Shown here one piece after another: positions 35,620 through 47,730 of a stretch of 64,000 bases of DNA. Position 1 is the first letter of the stretch. Every line of letters starts with the position of its first letter. Both the position numbers and the translations under genes were made by a program. Below the pieces are notes generated by a model. The model saw only the letters and a list, made by a program, of their open reading frames with translations. It had not been told where the DNA came from and searched no databases. The DNA is taken from NCBI GenBank assembly GCA_015183035.1, contig JACZZP010000002.1, positions 2,418,001 to 2,482,000 of the forward strand, given 5' to 3'. This DNA comes from Meloidogyne chitwoodi (lineage: Eukaryota; Nematoda; Chromadorea; Rhabditida; Meloidogynidae).

Positions 35620-38600
35620 ATGGAAGCATTATCCACTGATCAAGATCATTTTCATCATTTTTCTAATATTAAAAATAAAAAATCCTTTTCATTCTACCCT
35701 AAAAAACAACTACAACAAGCTTCAGAATCGCCTTCTTTTTTGTCTTCTTCATCTGTTTCGCCATCTTCTTCATTAGCATCTTCATTTACTTATGGCTCAG
35801 ATATGGAACAACGAATTAAAAAAAATAATAATCTTGTTGGTAAACGATTTTATGTTTCTAGAGTGCAGTCACCAATGTTTGAAAATGAACAAAAAAAATT
35901 AACAAAAATTCAAACAAAAAAAGAAATTAAAAATGAACAAAATAATGATAAAAATAATAAATTTGAATTTTCTGAAGATTATAAAAATAAAATAAATTTT
36001 GAAAAAACTACCGAACACTTTAATACTAGAATGGAAGAAGCTAATGAAGAAATTATTTGTTTTAGATACACATGGCCTGTTAAGATTACAGAAAGGTTGA
36101 TTTTAAAAATACAAAACTAATTTAAATAAAATACAAATTCTGATCCAAAAAAGCGAAAATACATTAAATTAAATACAGTTCTTTTTACAAAACTTTATTC
36201 AAAACAGAATTTTTTTTTTATTTCTGATTTGTAATTTGCTGAATTTCTTTATTTATTAATTAGAATTTGTACTTTAGTTTTAAAACACTATATTCTGATT
36301 TTTAAAAATATTAAATTAAATTGTAGATTAATTTCCCTTGGAGAAACAGCAATTCTTAACGTTAGTCCTCCCTTCTGTACGGCTTACAATGCTGTTCAAT
36401 TTACCTGGCTTTTGCGTATATGTGAAGAAAATATTCTTGATATTGGGTCAACTTCAAATGATAATACTTTGAGTGGTGGATTTAATTATGAGGAAAATAA
36501 AGATAATTTTATTGGGAAGAAAAAAGTTAATATAACACTTTATTATAAGGATGGACCTGCTAGGGATGTTAAATTGAATGGAGGAGAGTATGTATTAATA
36601 TAATAATTATAAAAAAACAAACAAATTCTGATTTTTAAAACATCAAAATTCTGATTTTTAAAAACTCTGATTTTAAAAACATCAAAAATTCTGATTTTAA
36701 AAACATCAAAATTATAACTTTTAAAAACATCAAAATTCTGATTTTAAAAACACAAAAATATCATTATAAAATAATTTTTAATAATTTCAGAATATCAATT
36801 CTCAACTCAAAAGGGCTAGTATTTAAAGAAATGCCTTTACGTGAATTAGAATATATTAAAGGAGGTGGTTGGTCACCTATAAATTTAAGCAATAAAAATA
36901 ATACAATTTCTGATGAACAAATTAAATTTATTGAATTTATTCATTCTCATGTTGGCAAACATATAGCTGTTAGAATTAAATTAGAGTAAGAGAATAATTT
37001 TTTTTTTAAATTTAAGTTAATTAATTATTTTTTTAAAATTAAATTTTTATTTTTTTTATTTTATAGAATGCCTGTAAGCCTATTTCAACCATTACAATAT
37101 TTGCCTAGCATTGACTCTCCATTAAGCGATAAACTAGAAACTTTATGTGCACAAGTATTGGAGGAAATTAGGTCTAATCAACTTTCAGTTCCAGATGTTG
37201 AATTTTTTGATCCAAAGGTTTTTTTTAATTAAAAAAATTTTTTTTAATTTATCCAATTTTTAGTCAGACAAATATGCCTTATATCGTCATGTTTATTTAT
37301 TTGCTTGCCAGGTTATATTTGAAAGGTTTGATGATGAAAATGAGAAGAAAAATAATTCAAATGAGTTAATGGAAAAAATACGAAATGTGAGGAAATTTTA
37401 AAAAAATTTCAAAAAATTAAAAAAAAAAATTTTTTTCAGATTTTTGCCCATTATTACTTTAATAAAGTAATTGTATGCGATGCTGAATGTTTTGAAGATT
37501 TTTTAGAAGCTCTAGATGCGTCTATGCATGTACAGTTTCCTGCTTTACGTAGAGAATGTGAGAGATATATTTGTGCTGAAGTTATTGCTGTTAGTTTTTT
37601 TTAATATTTTTTAATTTTAAAAAATTTTAAAATTAAAAAAATAATTTTTAATTTAAAAAATTTATTTTTTTTTTTAATTTAGGAATCAACAGATTTATCT
37701 CTAGCAAAGAAAATGCTCATTTTGGCGGCTCGATTTAACCTGCCTGTTTTAAAAATGGTTAATATTAATTTATTAAATTTATTATTATATTTTGATATTT
37801 TCGATAGAGAATTAAATTAGCTATTAAATGAAACCAAAATAAAAATTTTAAATTAATTTAGAAAAAAGTTTTGGTCAAAAAAACAATTTTTATTCCTAAA
37901 AGTAATAGTTTTTGTAGGTTTTTTGACCGCTAAATTTTTCTTAATTTAATTAAAATTTTGTTTCACATATCATTAAATAGAGAATTAATTCTCTATTTAA
38001 TGATACCGAAATTTATTTTAAAAAAATAATTCTAATATGAGTTATTATTTTTTAAGTCTACCTAACTTTTACTTATTTTCTTCCTGCTTTTTTTTTGACC
38101 ACTACATTTTTTAAGAGTTATTAAAAAAAAATTTTTTAATCTAATTTTGTAAAGAATTTAATCCTCTATTTAATGGTCTAAAATTTATTTTGTAAAAATA
38201 AATTTAATATGAGTTATCATTTTTTAAATAACACTAACTTTTCCTTATTCTCTCTCAGGTATCTTTTGGTGTTATAGTTGATCGTCTTTTACTTTCACAA
38301 GATGGAAATACTCAAAATAATAGTAATTCAAGCTCTCCTACAATTTTAAATGATGAAAATAATATTTCTTCTGGAGGTTCTGTTTTTCATCGAAAATTGG
38401 CACGTGCAAGCGAAGACAGTGGCAATATGACTCTTGAAAGTAGTATGGATGAAATAAGGGAAGAATTGCTTGAAATTGCTGAAAAGATTAAGTAATAATT
38501 TTAAAAAAAATTATTTTAATTTGAAAAGGTCAAAAAAAATTTTTTTTCAATTTTTTAGTCATGTTGAGCATACCAACCATCACTTTTCTTCTGATAATAT

Positions 38601-39865
38601 TAATAATATTCAAAAAAACATTACATATCAAAAACAAAAACAATTAAAATTTCGTCGTCAACATAGTAATAGTCTTTGTAGTGGTACTAATAATAATCAA
38701 TTTTTAAAAAATATTAAAAAATCTTCAACAACATTTTTATCAAATTCTGGTCTTTTATTAAATGATAAAAATGAAGAAAATTGTGAAGATGAAGAAAATG
38801 ATGATAATGAAGATGAGGAAGATTCTGATGATTTTGAACCTGGAAATGAAACACTTGTTGGTAATGTTGTTGAACAACTTGAACAAATGGCTAGATATAT
38901 TAGGAAGGTTTCTATGCCTCCTGGTACTAGTCCTGCTCCTTTACTTCAAAATGGTAATAGATTATATTTAAATTAAATTTTTTAATAAAATTTTTTCAAA
39001 ATGTCAAATTTTCAAAATGTCAAAATTTTTAAAATTTAATAAATTTTAAATAACAGAAATTGCCAATAATAATGAAGATTTAATAATTGCATTATCATCT
39101 TCTCCAATAAATGAATATAATAATAAAAATTTAAATCATCGTCGATCAAGTTTAATGACTTGCCGAGAAATGTTACTTCAACAAGAAGAAAACAAAGAAG
39201 AAATAACATCAACATTTTTTAGTCAATTATATGCTGGAACTAATACTAAATTAAATAATAAAAATAAAATAAATTCTGATGAAATACAAAATAATGGAGA
39301 AAATAGGTAAATTTATTTTTCTGATACTTGTTTTTCTGTTTTTAAATGTTTTGATTTTAGTTTTTCTGTTTTTAAATGTTTTCTGATATTTGTTTTTCTG
39401 TTTTTATATGTTTTGATTTTAGTTTTTCTGTTTTTAAATGTTTTCTGATATTTGTTTTACTGTTTTTAAATGTTTTGATTTTAGTTTTTCTGTTTTTAAA
39501 TGTTTTCTGATATTTGTTTTACTGTTTTTAATGTTTTCAGATTTTAGTTTTTCTGTTTTTAAATGTTTTCTGCTATTAGTTTTACTGTTTTTAATGTTTT
39601 CAGATTTTAGTTTTTCTGTTTTTAAATGTTTTCTGATATTTGTTTTTGGATAATAATTATTGTATTTTTATATTTTCTGATTATTAATTTTTATAGATTT
39701 ACTGAACAAAATAACAACAAAAATAATAAAATATCAAATTCTTCACGAACATTAACTATAAACAATAAAGTTGTTGTAATTGATGAACAATCTGTTAAGA
39801 GGCAGAATTTAATTAGTAAATGTGAAGACGATGAGGGTGTTGTTTTTGAAAATGATAAAAATTGA
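35620..39865 (+). CDS. BTB-like domain protein with low-complexity N- and C-termini
   Basis: Probable intracellular adaptor; the family assignment is tentative. ATG 35620 opens MEALSTDQDHFHHFSNIK with Ser-rich stretches. Exons 35620-36094, 36327-36586, 36790-36986, 37067-37216, 37264-37387, 37440-37589, 37682-37758, 38261-38491, 38560-38953, 39056-39306 and 39698-39865 join in frame into about 750 residues. The middle contains FRYTWPVKITERLISLGETA and TLYYKDGPARDVKLNGGE, which look beta-rich. The region ECFEDFLEALDASMHVQFPA, LRRECERYICAEV, then AKKMLILAARFNLPVLKM resembles the helical second half of a BTB domain plus the start of a BACK-like extension. The rest is Asn/Ser-rich with an acidic DEENDDNEDEEDSDD tract. 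Two overlapping MITE-like elements sit in the intron at 37759-38260, and a tandem repeat fills the intron at 39307-39697. Confidence 0.7.
36610..36770. repeat. TTCTGATTTTAAAAACATCAAAA tandem repeat
   Basis: About six units of AATTCTGATTTTTAAAA / CATCAAAA in an intron of the BTB-like gene. Confidence 0.8.
37797..38176. mobile_element. Two fused MITE-like elements (copies G and H) in an intron
   Basis: Copy G spans about 37797-38004 and copy H about 37969-38176, sharing a perfect 36-bp palindrome at 37969-38004. Ends read TCGATAGAGAATTAAATTAG and AATTTAATCCTCTATTTAAT. Each has TTTTTTGACC internally. Confidence 0.75.
39320..39690. repeat. ~60-bp T-rich tandem repeat (TTTTTCTGTTTTTAAATGTTTT)
   Basis: About five units of TTTTCTGTTTTTAAATG joined to TTTTCTGATATTTG or TTTTGATTTTAG, filling an intron of the BTB-like gene. 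The open frame over it is an artefact of the repeat. Confidence 0.85.
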
Positions 39866-40893
39866 GAAATGTTTAATTTATTTATATTTTTAAGCCAAAT
39901 TTTATAATTTAAGATCCCGGTTTATTTTTTTTATTTAAAACCTGAAAATAAAAATTCGGGTTTATATTAATTTAATTTATAAATATATGTAATTTTATTT
40001 CCGGAGCATTTAAAAAAATAAATTGAAAAAAAATAATAAAATATTTTTTGAATTATTTTTTAATTATTAATTTTGTTTTTATTTTGAAAATATTGTAAAT
40101 AATTTATTTCACTTTTTTTGTCAACCCAAAAGTATGTATACATTTTTTTATTTACCTAATATATTCATGCACTTCTCCCGGTGTTCAAACTTTTATTTCT
40201 TTTTATTTAAAATTTTATTTTTAGGGTTGTTCTCGGTGGTGGATATAAGAGTTTCGGAAATATTTTTAACGGAATTGTGTGTAAATCTAAGAAAAATATT
40301 TCTTTTAATATTGGGAAAAATCCTCAATGTTGAGTAACTACCCTAAATTATTCTTAAATAATTATAGTTAAAATTAATAGAATTTTTGTTATTATTTAAT
40401 TATTTTCCCAAAATTTATTTTTTGAATAAAAGTGCTTTTTACATTTTTTAAACAATAATTTTTTAATTAATAAAATATGTATATACTAGATTAAATCGAT
40501 TATTTTGAGTCCTCACTTATAGGAAGGTTTGAGTTTATAAAATTGAGACATAAATAATTTTCACTAACAAAATATTAATTAATTTATTACAAAATCAGAA
40601 AACTCGAAAATTAAATTTTCTGATTTAAAAATTTTTGTCAGAGACGACACTCAAAAAACCCAAGCACTGAAACAGTCTTTTATTTAATGCTTTTCGCTCT
40701 CTAAGGCTTGAATTAAAAAGGAGATATTGATTTTTCCTTCTCTTTCGTTTTATCTGTTCTATTTCTTTTAGCCTAAGTTCCGAAAAAATGTTTTTATTTT
40801 GTTTAATATTTTATTTTATATTATTTTAGAGTTAGAATTGTAACTAATATACATAAATATATTTAACCTTCTAATTTCTAATTTATACTCAAT
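39866..40893. other. Spacer upstream of TDP-43-NTD-like gene
   Basis: Contains the 3' UTR side of the BTB-like gene and one doubtful small gene (40134-40336). The remainder (40337-40893) shows nothing recognisable. Confidence 0.4.
40134..40336 (+). CDS. Doubtful small spliced ORF (~50 residues)
   Basis: If CCCG|GTGTTC..TTTTTAG is an intron (40181-40223), ATG 40134 reads MYTFFYLPNIFMHFSRVVLG, then GGYKSFGNIFNGIVC and GKNPQC-stop. The second exon is distinctly less AT-rich than its surroundings, which is the only positive sign. No recognised family and only a weak signal-like start. The unspliced frame gives a different, hydrophobic 67-residue product. Could be chance. Confidence 0.2.
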
Positions 40894-42629
40894 ATGTCCA
40901 AGGTTTTTTTTATATTTATTCTTTTTAAATATAATTATGTTTAGTTTGAATTTGTTTCTATTGAAAGTGATGGAACAGAGGAGAATAAATGTAGAGAAAT
41001 ATCAACAGATGAACATGGATTTCTTTTGCTGAAAACCGTCGCTATTTCCTTTCCAAATATTAGTGGCTTGACTTATTTGGAGAATTCATCGTTGTATCTT
41101 CTTAGGTATCTATTTAATTTTTACAATTTTTTCGATAGTTTAATAAGCTTCTTAAGTTAGTAAGAGTTTTTGATGTACAATAGCCTTCCCCGCCTTTAAT
41201 TTTGTTTATCCCTATTTGCTACTTTTATGTTTTGGTGTCAAGGGTCAGCAATTTTTGTTTTAAATGTTGCGGACAAACGTAGACTTTTGACCCATAAAAT
41301 AAAAGTACCTTAAAATGTTCATAATTTATGCTTTAGATAAATATTCATTACATATTTGAGGCTCTAGGAAAATAATTTTTTTCTTTGGTTAAAAGTATAG
41401 ATTATGTTTTGTCTAGAAATATATTAAATATTACTTGCTAATAATTTGAATGTTATTATTATTAAAAAAATATTTATTTTTAAGCATGGACAAAACAAGA
41501 ACAAAGTTCATTCCTCCTTTAACAGGATGGACCAACAAATGTTATTTTTTTAATTTAAAATTTTATTTATTTTTATTTAGCTTTTACTGTCATTTCTAAA
41601 CCTAAACCAGAAGTTACAGCTACGTATGGTCAAGTAATTGAAGGTTTTTCATTTATCTTTTTTTTAATTTTGAGTTAATAGATGTTTTGTTGAGCTGTTA
41701 TGTCATTTATACATAAATTAAAATCTGATTTTGTTTTAATAACACACAAAACTATTTTGATAGAATCGTTCCAACTGAGAAAAGAATCGTCGATTATAAA
41801 CTGGAATTTTTTGGCAGTTTTTTTGCCTTATAGAATAGTTTAGGAAAAGATTAATTATAAAGTTTAGGAAAATTAATAAAAAAATTTTCCAGCAATCAAT
41901 GAATTAAGGAATAAACTGGAATCAATGGAGACTCAACTCTTGTTAGCACTTTCGGTAATTTTAAATAAATTAAGCTTCTCTTGATTATATAATATAATAA
42001 AATCAAAATACCTAAAACAAAAATTTACGGAAATTATTTTCGAAAATGCATTATGAATTATTTTTTCAAAAATACAGTAAAATTTTTAATATTATTTTGA
42101 GGATTTTTTTTTATTAATTTTTGTTTTTAAATTTTCGATTTAAGCACAAAATTATTTGAAAAAATCTTGAAATAAAACTGAAAATATTCCTCAATTTAAA
42201 GAGAAATATAAACTACTCTACCCAATTTAACTACCTAAAATTATCTAATTATACATTTGTTCTAATTTCTTGCGCGCATTTGCCCACAAAAATAATAGTA
42301 TATTAATTCATTAAAAATATAAAACAATAAAAACAAACAAACAAAACACTTTAATAATAATAATAATAAACTTTTTTAAGTTTCCAACTTTTGATATGAT
42401 CAAATCTGACTTTTTAAAGTTTAAAGACGATCTTTTTGGATTAAAACAAATTGTTTATTTTTCAAAAAAACAGTGTAACAAAATGGGGACTTTATTAAAT
42501 GAATGTTTATTAAAGAATAATTTAAAAGAAAAAATAAATAAAAATAAAGAAGAAGAAAAAGAGGAATTAATTGAAAATGAATTGGATAAGGATGAGATTA
42601 AGCAAAATAAAATTTTTCGTTTTAAATGA
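40894..42629 (+). CDS. Short protein with TDP-43 N-terminal-domain-like region and coiled-coil tail
   Basis: Exons: 40894-40902 (MSK), 40944-41105, 41485-41540, 41581-41642, 41893-41955 and 42381-42629. They join in frame into about 200 residues. The first ~85 residues align with the ubiquitin-like N-terminal domain of TDP-43: a MS-[KE]-[FY] start, EIxxDEHGFLLLKTVAISFP against [20 protein letters not shown], SGLTY against CGLRY, and a GW-x-N turn (TGWTNKSFTVISKPK against AGWGNLVYVVNYPK). Spacing is conserved. No RRM follows. Instead there is a helix (INELRNKLESMETQLLLALS), a segment KSDFLKFKDDLFGLKQIVYF, and a Lys/Glu-rich tail (NKNKEEEKEELIENELDKDE). A role in oligomerisation is plausible from the domain alone. 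RNA binding is not supported. Confidence 0.65.
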
Positions 42630-43676
42630 ATTTTTAAAATTATTTTAAACTTGTTTTAATGTTTATTATTATCTTTCATTTGAATAAAAAATTTAAAAAA
42701 ATTATAGAAGATTTTAATTTTATTTTTTAGGTTATTTTTTAATTAATCACCTTAAAAATAAATTTTATTATTTTTTGCCAAAATTCTTCCTCTTATCTTT
42801 TATTATTAAAAAAAATATTTTTGGGACATATGTTTAATTTTGAAATTTTTTTGATAAGATAAATATTAACAATAAACTACAAAATATTAATTAACATATA
42901 AAGCATAAAATTTTATTTAAATATAAGTAATTAATTTTATATAAATAAATATAAAAATGAACTAATTTAATGTTTGTTATTTATATTTTAAAGATGAAAT
43001 GTTCTATTTTTAAATTTCTCAAGCCTATAGAGCAAACTTAAATAATTAATCAAGTTTTTTAAGTTTACAATTTGCTGCAATAAATTTAATTACAATTATT
43101 TTGTAAAAACTTAAAACTTGTTGAGCTTTGCTGAAATATAAAAATCAAGTTTTAATTTTGTAAACTTAATACAAAAAACAAGTTTACAACTTTACTAGTT
43201 GTTAAAATTTGTTTTTGTTTAAAACTTTATTTTATTTAAAAGATTAATACGTCTATAGTTTCTATTAATTTAATTTATCAAAAAAAAAAATAAAAAAAAT
43301 TTTTAATGACAATTTTAAATTTCAACTGATTAACTCACTTATCTATTTATTGATAAAAACGAATAAAGAGGAAAATTGAAAAGGGAAAATATTTTTTAAA
43401 TATTTAAAAAAGATTTACCTTCAATCAGAATAAAAAATATTATTTTTTATAAAGTGCATAAATTGTCTCTTTATTTATAATTGTTAAAAAGTTAAAAAAG
43501 GGGAAAATAATTGAAATTATTCGCTATCTTCATTTTTTAAATTTTTAGATAAAATAATTTTATTTTAATATTTTTAGGTAATTATTTTTTATTTAATTCC
43601 TAGAAATAAGGTAAGCTGATCTACACTGATTTCGATTTTTTAATTTTTTTTTTTAATTTAACAGAAAATAATTCAA
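42630..43676. other. AT-rich spacer before UGT
   Basis: No coding signal; scattered AAACTTGAA / TTCAAGTTT words. Nothing else seen. Confidence 0.5.
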
Positions 43677-46098
43677 ATGATTAATTATTTCAATTTAATT
43701 GTAATCTTTTCTTTTGTATTAACGTTTACCGAATCTTCTCCAAAATTTAATTCTAATAATAACACACAATTTAAAAAAGAAAAACAACTCAAAATACTTG
43801 TATTTTCGCCTTCACTAAGTTGGAGTCATGCACAATATTTAGGAAGAATTGCAGATACTTTAGTAGAAGCTGGGCATGAAGTTGTTAGTTTTTATTTTTA
43901 ATTAAGTATTTATTTAAAAAATTGTTTTTTTGCAGCATTTTGTAAAATTTATTATGTCCTCATTTTTAAAAGATAAGAATGAAACAACAAAAGTACATAA
44001 AGTTTATATAATCGAGAAAAGTTTAGAAAATGATGAGTTGTTAGATTTTAAGCATAGTTCAATGGTTGCTGACTCTTTTAATAAAAAACGTCCAGTTTTA
44101 TCCATTTTTGATCATTTAATGACACAGTTTGGGCCAATGGCTGCTATGTCATGTAAAGGTAAATTTAAATTAATAAAGGAATAAAAATTAATTAATTAAA
44201 AAAATTAGAAACAATTCAAAAACGAGATTTAATACAAAAATTAATAAACGAACACTTTGATGTTGGCATAGCAGAAATGTATGAATTTTGTGGTGTAGCT
44301 TTGTTTCATAAAATTGGTGTTAAAACTAAGATCTCTGCTTATGCTATTTCTTTGTTTCAGTCAGTTAGCCGATTGTATGATATTCCGAATTTTCCTAGCT
44401 TTATGTCAAGTAACATATATTTAGTTAATATAAATTGTAAAAATTACAAACTTGAGAAAGTTTGAATTAAAATTTATAGACAAAAAGAACTTTAAAAAAT
44501 AAACTTTTTAAGTGAATAGTAAGAATTAAAACTTATTACAACTTTAATATAAGTATCGAAAAGTTGAATTACAAAAATAAACTTGAATTACAAAAATAAA
44601 ATTTGGAATACAAAAATAAACGAAATAAAAATAAACTTCAAAAATATGTATATAAGAATGCGGAATTAAAAAATTAAATTTCAATTATTCGAAAAATTTT
44701 AATTAAACTTATAATTTAAATCTAAAATACATATTTACAGATTTTATGTCACCAAGAAAAGACCTCGAATTTTCGTTCTTCTCCCGTCTTATCAATTTTT
44801 ACAATGAATTTTATGATTGGATTTGGATGGATAATCAGGCTTATCGATTTCAAGTCTGAAAATTATTTTAATAAAAATATTTTGTGTTTTTATTTACAGG
44901 ACCCTATCATTCGTGAAGAATTTGGAGCAGATTTCCCAAATTTAAGGAAACTTATTAAAAACGTTTCTCTTATATTTATCAACTCAAATCCTTTCTTTGA
45001 AACGCCTAGACCAATTTCCAATAAAGTTATTTATATTGGTGGATTAGCGGATGAACAAATGTCTAAAAATACCAAAATATTAGATCATGTATTAAAAATT
45101 AATTATTTAGATTATTTTTATTTAAACAGAAAACTCAAAGAATTCTAGACGAAGCAGTTAATGGGGCTATTTTATTCTCATTTGGTTCTCTTGCAGACAC
45201 TACTAAGTTTAATAATAAAATGTTAAGTGCAATTCTTGGTGCTTTTAAACATTTTCCACAAATCCAATTTATTTGGAAATTGGATAATGAAACGAGTAAA
45301 AATATATCAAAATTGCTTCAATCTATACCAAATGTACACACTTTCGAATGGATTCGTCAAACTGCAATTCTAGGTTTTATACTTAAATTTGTCATAAACT
45401 AAGATTAATGCGTATATTACAATATATATAAAAATAAACTTATTTTACAATTGCAAGTAAAAATAAACTTTTTACAATTTTGTAAAATTGTTTTCAAGTT
45501 TATTATTTTTCTCTAGCACATCCAAACTTAAAAGCATTTATTACACATTGTGGTCAAAACAGTTTGAACGAAGCAGCGCGTGCTGGTATTCCAGTCATTG
45601 GAGTCCCACTTTTTGCCGATCAATTTTACAATTCTGATTTTGCAGAAAAACGTCGTATGGGATTACAAATTGATATTATTGAGTTTAGCGGAGTCAATGC
45701 TGAAAATATACTTATTGAAGCAATAGAAAGGGTAAAATAAAATTATATAAAAAATTAAATTTTAATTCTAGATACTCAAAGACCCCTCATTTAGCCAAAC
45801 TGCTAAAATAATATCAAAAAAATTAAAATCAACCCCATTTAAACCAACGGAGAGCCTTATAAAATGGGTAGAATTTGCAGCAGAATTTGATGATTTAACA
45901 GAACTTAATTTACCTGGAGAAATGGAAATGAGTTGGTTTGTATATTATTCAGTTGATGTTATACTATTTTCATCTATTATTTTAATAATATTTTTGTGGC
46001 TAATTTTTAAATTTGCAAATTTACTTTTTTTGATAACAAATTCAATATTTTTGAAGGTAAAAATGAGCAAAATAGAAAAAAAGAAGAAACGAAATTAA
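43677..46098 (+). CDS. UDP-glycosyltransferase (UGT family, membrane-anchored)
   Basis: Transfers a sugar from UDP-sugar to small lipophilic acceptors in the ER lumen (phase II detoxification). ATG 43677 starts a signal peptide (MINYFNLIVIFSFVLTFTES). The N-terminal acceptor domain begins LKILVFSPSLSWSHAQYLGR, with the usual SHA catalytic-His context, then IADTLVEAGHEV. The middle has SVSRLYDIPNFPSFMS and DPIIREEFGADFPNLRKL. The UGT signature lies at 45517-45630: HPNLKAFITHCGQNSLNEAA, RAGIPVIGVPLFADQFYN. The C-terminus has a transmembrane helix (VDVILFSSIILIIFLWLIF) and a basic tail ending SKIEKKKKRN, a typical ER-retained anchor. Exons (about nine) join in phase, for example ILG|AHPNLK and DH|KTQRIL. 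The signature has THCGQNS, where HCG rather than HGG or HGGxxS is typical of nematodes. Complete, about 510 residues. Confidence 0.92.
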
Positions 46099-46870
46099 CA
46101 ATATTATATATATGCTTTTATATTTTTATCACTTAGAATAAAATGATGGTATTAAACTTAAGATTGCGAATATTTATCTTACGCATTTCCACTTCATTAA
46201 TTAAACTGAAGTTTATTTTAAATTCAAGTTTAGTATCAAGTTTGTAGTTTCGCATATGTTTATTTAGGTATTTATATTTACAATCTAACAATAAGTTGTA
46301 ATTGTAATTTAAGTTTATTTAAATTTATCTATTCTATACAAATTGCGAAATATTTTTTTTCATTTTATTTTGAAATTTTTCCAAAACAATTTTAACTCAA
46401 AGAACGACACGAACCACAAATTTATTTTTGAAACTATAATTAAATATAATTTATATATTTGTTTAGAAATAAATGTGTAAATATTTGTGTTCCAAAATTT
46501 GTGTAAGAATAAATAAAAATAAATTAATTAAAGAATTATTTCCTATATTAGGAAATAAAATGTTTTTTGAAAAACTATTGATGCGAAAAATAATTAATTT
46601 TTACTTCTTTTTCTATTTTATTTAGGTAAAATACTCAAACTTGATTTAAAAAAACTTTAACGCCTAAAATAAATTAAAGTTTGTAGTTTAGAATAAATTA
46701 AAAAAAAAAACAAGTTGGAAAAAAGTTATTTGATTTATTGTAGACTACAAACTTAAATTGTAATAATTTTTTGATAGTATAAAAGCCTTCAAGTTTTACA
46801 ATTCATTCATAAAACATTTTTTTAAAAACAAAACTTTATAATTATTTAAAAAAGCCTTAATAATTAAAAA
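46099..46870. other. Spacer upstream of first peptide precursor
   Basis: No genes. A TATAAAAG box sits at about 46779-46786, roughly 90 bp before the ATG of the first precursor. Confidence 0.4.
46778..46787 (+). promoter_or_regulatory. Possible TATA box of first peptide precursor gene
   Basis: GTATAAAAGCC, about 90 bp upstream of ATG 46871, in otherwise AT-rich DNA. Position is suitable but unproven. Confidence 0.35.
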
Positions 46871-47236
46871 ATGTTTATTTACAATTCTGCTACAACATTT
46901 TTATTTTTTATTCTATTTATTATTCAACTTTTAGAATGGGATAATTCTTTAGTTGAAGCACAATATATTGACAATTTAACTAGTGGAACAATATTAAATA
47001 ATTTATGGAGAAAAAGACGAGATTTAACTAAAATTGAAGAAAATAAAATAAATAATAAACGTTGGGCTGATTTTTATACATCTGGAACAATATTAAATAA
47101 TTTATGGAGAAGAAAGCGTTTTACTGAACAACAACAAAATTCAAATAATTTAAAAATTAATTCAAATAGATTTAAAAGACAATTTTATGCTGATGGATTA
47201 ACTAGTGGAACAATTTTAAATAATTTATGGGGTTGA
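46871..47236 (+). CDS. Neuropeptide-like precursor with three TSGTILNNLW repeats
   Basis: Intronless, 121 residues. A signal peptide (hydrophobic TTFLFFILFIIQLLEW, cleavage near VEAQ) is followed by three copies of a repeat: YIDNLTSGTILNNLW-RKRR, ADFYTSGTILNNLW-RRKR, and after RFKRQ, YADGLTSGTILNNLWG-stop. Copies are bounded by di- or tribasic cleavage sites (RKRR, RWA after NKR, RRKR, FKR), as in prohormone-convertase substrates. The peptide core SGTILNNLW is invariant. Only the last copy carries a C-terminal Gly that could be amidated; in the others W directly precedes Arg. It has a paralogue 500 bp downstream. No known NLP or FLP family is recognised. Confidence 0.85.
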   Translation: MFIYNSATTFLFFILFIIQLLEWDNSLVEAQYIDNLTSGTILNNLWRKRRDLTKIEENKINNKRWADFYTSGTILNNLWRRKRFTEQQQNSNNLKINSNRFKRQFYADGLTSGTILNNLWG

Positions 47237-47730
47237 AAAAAAGAAATGAGATTATTGGCTGAAATAATTTTAAATATTTTTATAAATTTTATTTTTATTA
47301 TATTTGTAATATTTCTTTGTAAAAAATTGTAAAAATATTAAAATTTTAAATATTTAATTTTCTTTTTTATGAGACATCCCTCGATCCGATCCCCTTAAGT
47401 CTGCTTCAATTAGTAATGTTCTGAGTCAGGAACGCAATCTATTATTTATATTATAAAAGATAAAAATAAACAAAAATATTATATTTCACAAAAATAGTTC
47501 AGTCACAGGACCTAAAAGCAAAAAAAATTTTAATTAAACATTAATAAAAATAATCATTAATCAAAAAATGCGTGTGCTTTACTTGTTTACCCAAATTTGC
47601 GCAAATAAAAATTTATATAAATAGAAATAAAAACAAACACTTTTAAATCAAAAACAATAACAAAACTTCTTTCTAACCTGCACAAAAATTTATTTTTATT
47701 ATTATTTCAAAAATATTAAAAAAAAATAAA
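47237..47730. other. Spacer between the two peptide precursor genes
   Basis: Non-coding. ATTTATATAAATAG at about 47610 could serve as a TATA box for the second gene. Nothing else seen. Confidence 0.4.

Noticed and set aside
39438..39653. ORF with repeated FSVFKCF units
   Set aside because: Produced by a T-rich ~60-bp tandem repeat in an intron of the BTB-like gene.
21191..46098. P450, UGT, sHSP and glucosylceramidase as a detoxification cluster
   Set aside because: They lie on both strands, are separated by unrelated genes, and show no operon spacing; co-location is probably incidental.
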